A DNA stretch of 16,306 nt, taken from assembly GCA_033297205.1 (NCBI GenBank), contig MU859441.1:1-16306 (forward strand), in the 5' to 3' direction. How positions within the stretch are numbered: position 1 is the first letter of the stretch; each line of letters starts with the position of its first letter. Of this stretch, positions 15,876-16,306 are shown one piece after another. The DNA is from Pseudoneurospora amorphoporcata (taxonomy: Eukaryota; Ascomycota; Sordariomycetes; Sordariales; Sordariaceae). The position numbers were made by a program, and so were the translations under genes. The notes below the pieces were generated by a model, which was given only the letters and a program-made list of their open reading frames with translations, was not told the origin of the DNA and searched no databases.

Positions 15876-16118
15876 TGTCACACGGTTAGCCTATGTCGGT
15901 TGTGCCAGTGATGGTTGCTTCCAAGACAACCATCACTGTCTGCTCATCTGATTGGTCAATAGCCTCCCGCCATGAACCCACTAGAGTTCACAGCTCGAGT
16001 CTCATAAAGGCCAATCTTCCGAGCGCACATCTACACTTCTCTCCTTTCCTCTCTTCGTACAATTACGCATATCTAACATCTACACCCAACCTTCCTCCCC
16101 TTTACCCGTAATAATGCG
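15871..16118 (+). mobile_element. Solo LTR related to family A, perfect TSD
   Basis: LTR 15876-16113 (238 bp), TGTCACACGGTTAGCC to CCGTAATA, flanked by ATGCG at 15871-15875 and 16114-16118. Removing it rejoins the integrase frame SNIKCAPIFYISTIQP, matching TNIKCSPVFHVSIVKP of element A. The 3' third matches LTR-A (pyrimidine tract, TCGTACAATTACG), while the 5' part differs and has a 12-bp perfect hairpin at 15906-15938, so it is a separate subfamily. A 72-codon + frame within it is incidental. Confidence 0.9.
15906..15938. repeat. Perfect 12-bp inverted repeat with 9-nt loop
   Basis: CAGTGATGGTTG (15906-15917) and CAACCATCACTG (15927-15938) around CTTCCAAGA, in the U3 end of the solo LTR. 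It could be a DNA-binding site or an RNA hairpin; it is not followed by a T-run as an intrinsic terminator would be. Confidence 0.8.
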
Positions 16119-16212
16119 CCCCCATCTTCTACATCTCTACAATTCAGCCCTAAATCAATAGAGGCCTTCCTAGTTAGAATACTTCAATGGACGTTAAGGC
16201 AAATAACGAAGG
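16114..16212 (+). pseudogene. Gypsy element G3 integrase, part 2
   Basis: The frame continues from before the solo LTR: KCAPIFYISTIQP-stop-INRGLPS-stop-NTSMDVKANNEG, which parallels KCSPVFHVSIVKPHHEGLLG and GDVRANEGK of element A. The chromodomain expected next is beyond the LTR that begins at 16213. Confidence 0.75.
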
Positions 16213-16306
16213 TATCACAGGATTACCTGTGATGGCCCTGGTTGCACCGCACGGTTGGCACTGCCATCGTGCCGCCTCCATTGGTCATTGACCAATAGGA
16301 TCGCAC
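16213..16306 (+). repeat. LTR-A, 5' part (right end outside window)
   Basis: TATCACAGGATTACCTGTGATGG matches the LTR-A start (RIP-altered TGTCAC), followed by GGTTGGCACTGCCATCG and CCATTGGTCATTGACCAATAGG, as in 14986-14900 read on the - strand. It is in + orientation and cut by the window edge, so solo LTR or full element cannot be told. It interrupts G3 integrase. Confidence 0.85.

Noticed and set aside
15893..16111. 72-codon + frame near the right end
   Set aside because: It lies within the solo LTR at 15876-16113 that has a perfect TSD.

Overview
The window looks like repeat-derived DNA of a filamentous ascomycete (Pezizomycotina). No host gene, rRNA, tRNA or CRISPR array was found. Almost all of it is LTR retrotransposon sequence, mostly Ty3/gypsy chromoviruses plus one Ty1/copia element, nested inside one another. 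The copies differ nearly always by C-to-T or G-to-A transitions, and their reading frames are closed by TAG/TAA/TGA where TGG, CAG, CAA or CGA is expected. This is the signature of repeat-induced point mutation (RIP). The species is not identifiable from the sequence alone.

Nesting inferred from target-site duplications (TSDs) and from reading frames that rejoin when an insert is removed. The outermost layer is a gypsy element on the + strand (G3; integrase C-terminus at 15497-15875 and 16114-16212). It was split by a Ty1/copia element (+; pol 3' end at 2855-3131 and 3563-3953; 3' LTR at 3992-4133 and 14987-15496). The copia element holds three things: a solo LTR of family B (3132-3557); an LTR-A copy (2733-2854) that seems itself split by a third gypsy element G1 (148-2732), which carries another LTR-A at its left edge (1-147); and a complete gypsy element, 'A', on the - strand (4134-14986, TSD AGAGG).

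Element A is about 7.3 kb without its inserts. Read on the - strand it has: 5' LTR (14744-14986), leader with a 26-bp tandem repeat, gag with coiled coil and CCHC knuckle (14466-12875), a possible -1 frameshift site (12893-12899), then pol with protease, RT, RNase H, integrase and chromodomain (about 12890 to 4868), a C-terminal tail or extra ORF (4810-4445) and 3' LTR (4134-4374). Three inserts of a further gypsy family 'C' sit in it: solo LTRs at 6862-7428 (TSD TGTAA) and 12357-12810 (TSD AAGTC), and a 2.5-kb non-autonomous element at 7842-10357 (TSD TTAGC/TCAGC) in which gag is joined to the integrase C-terminus and chromodomain.

Nothing here appears able to make a functional protein. Gag of element A has a knuckle His changed to Tyr and a frameshift. 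Its RT has YLDN in place of YLDD. Its integrase has lost all four zinc ligands and two of three catalytic acids. The most interesting points are the gag-integrase-chromodomain derivative, the frameshift heptamer, a small antisense Cys-rich/coiled-coil ORF downstream of G1 pol, LTR-borne repeat arrays that look regulatory, and the readable order of insertions.
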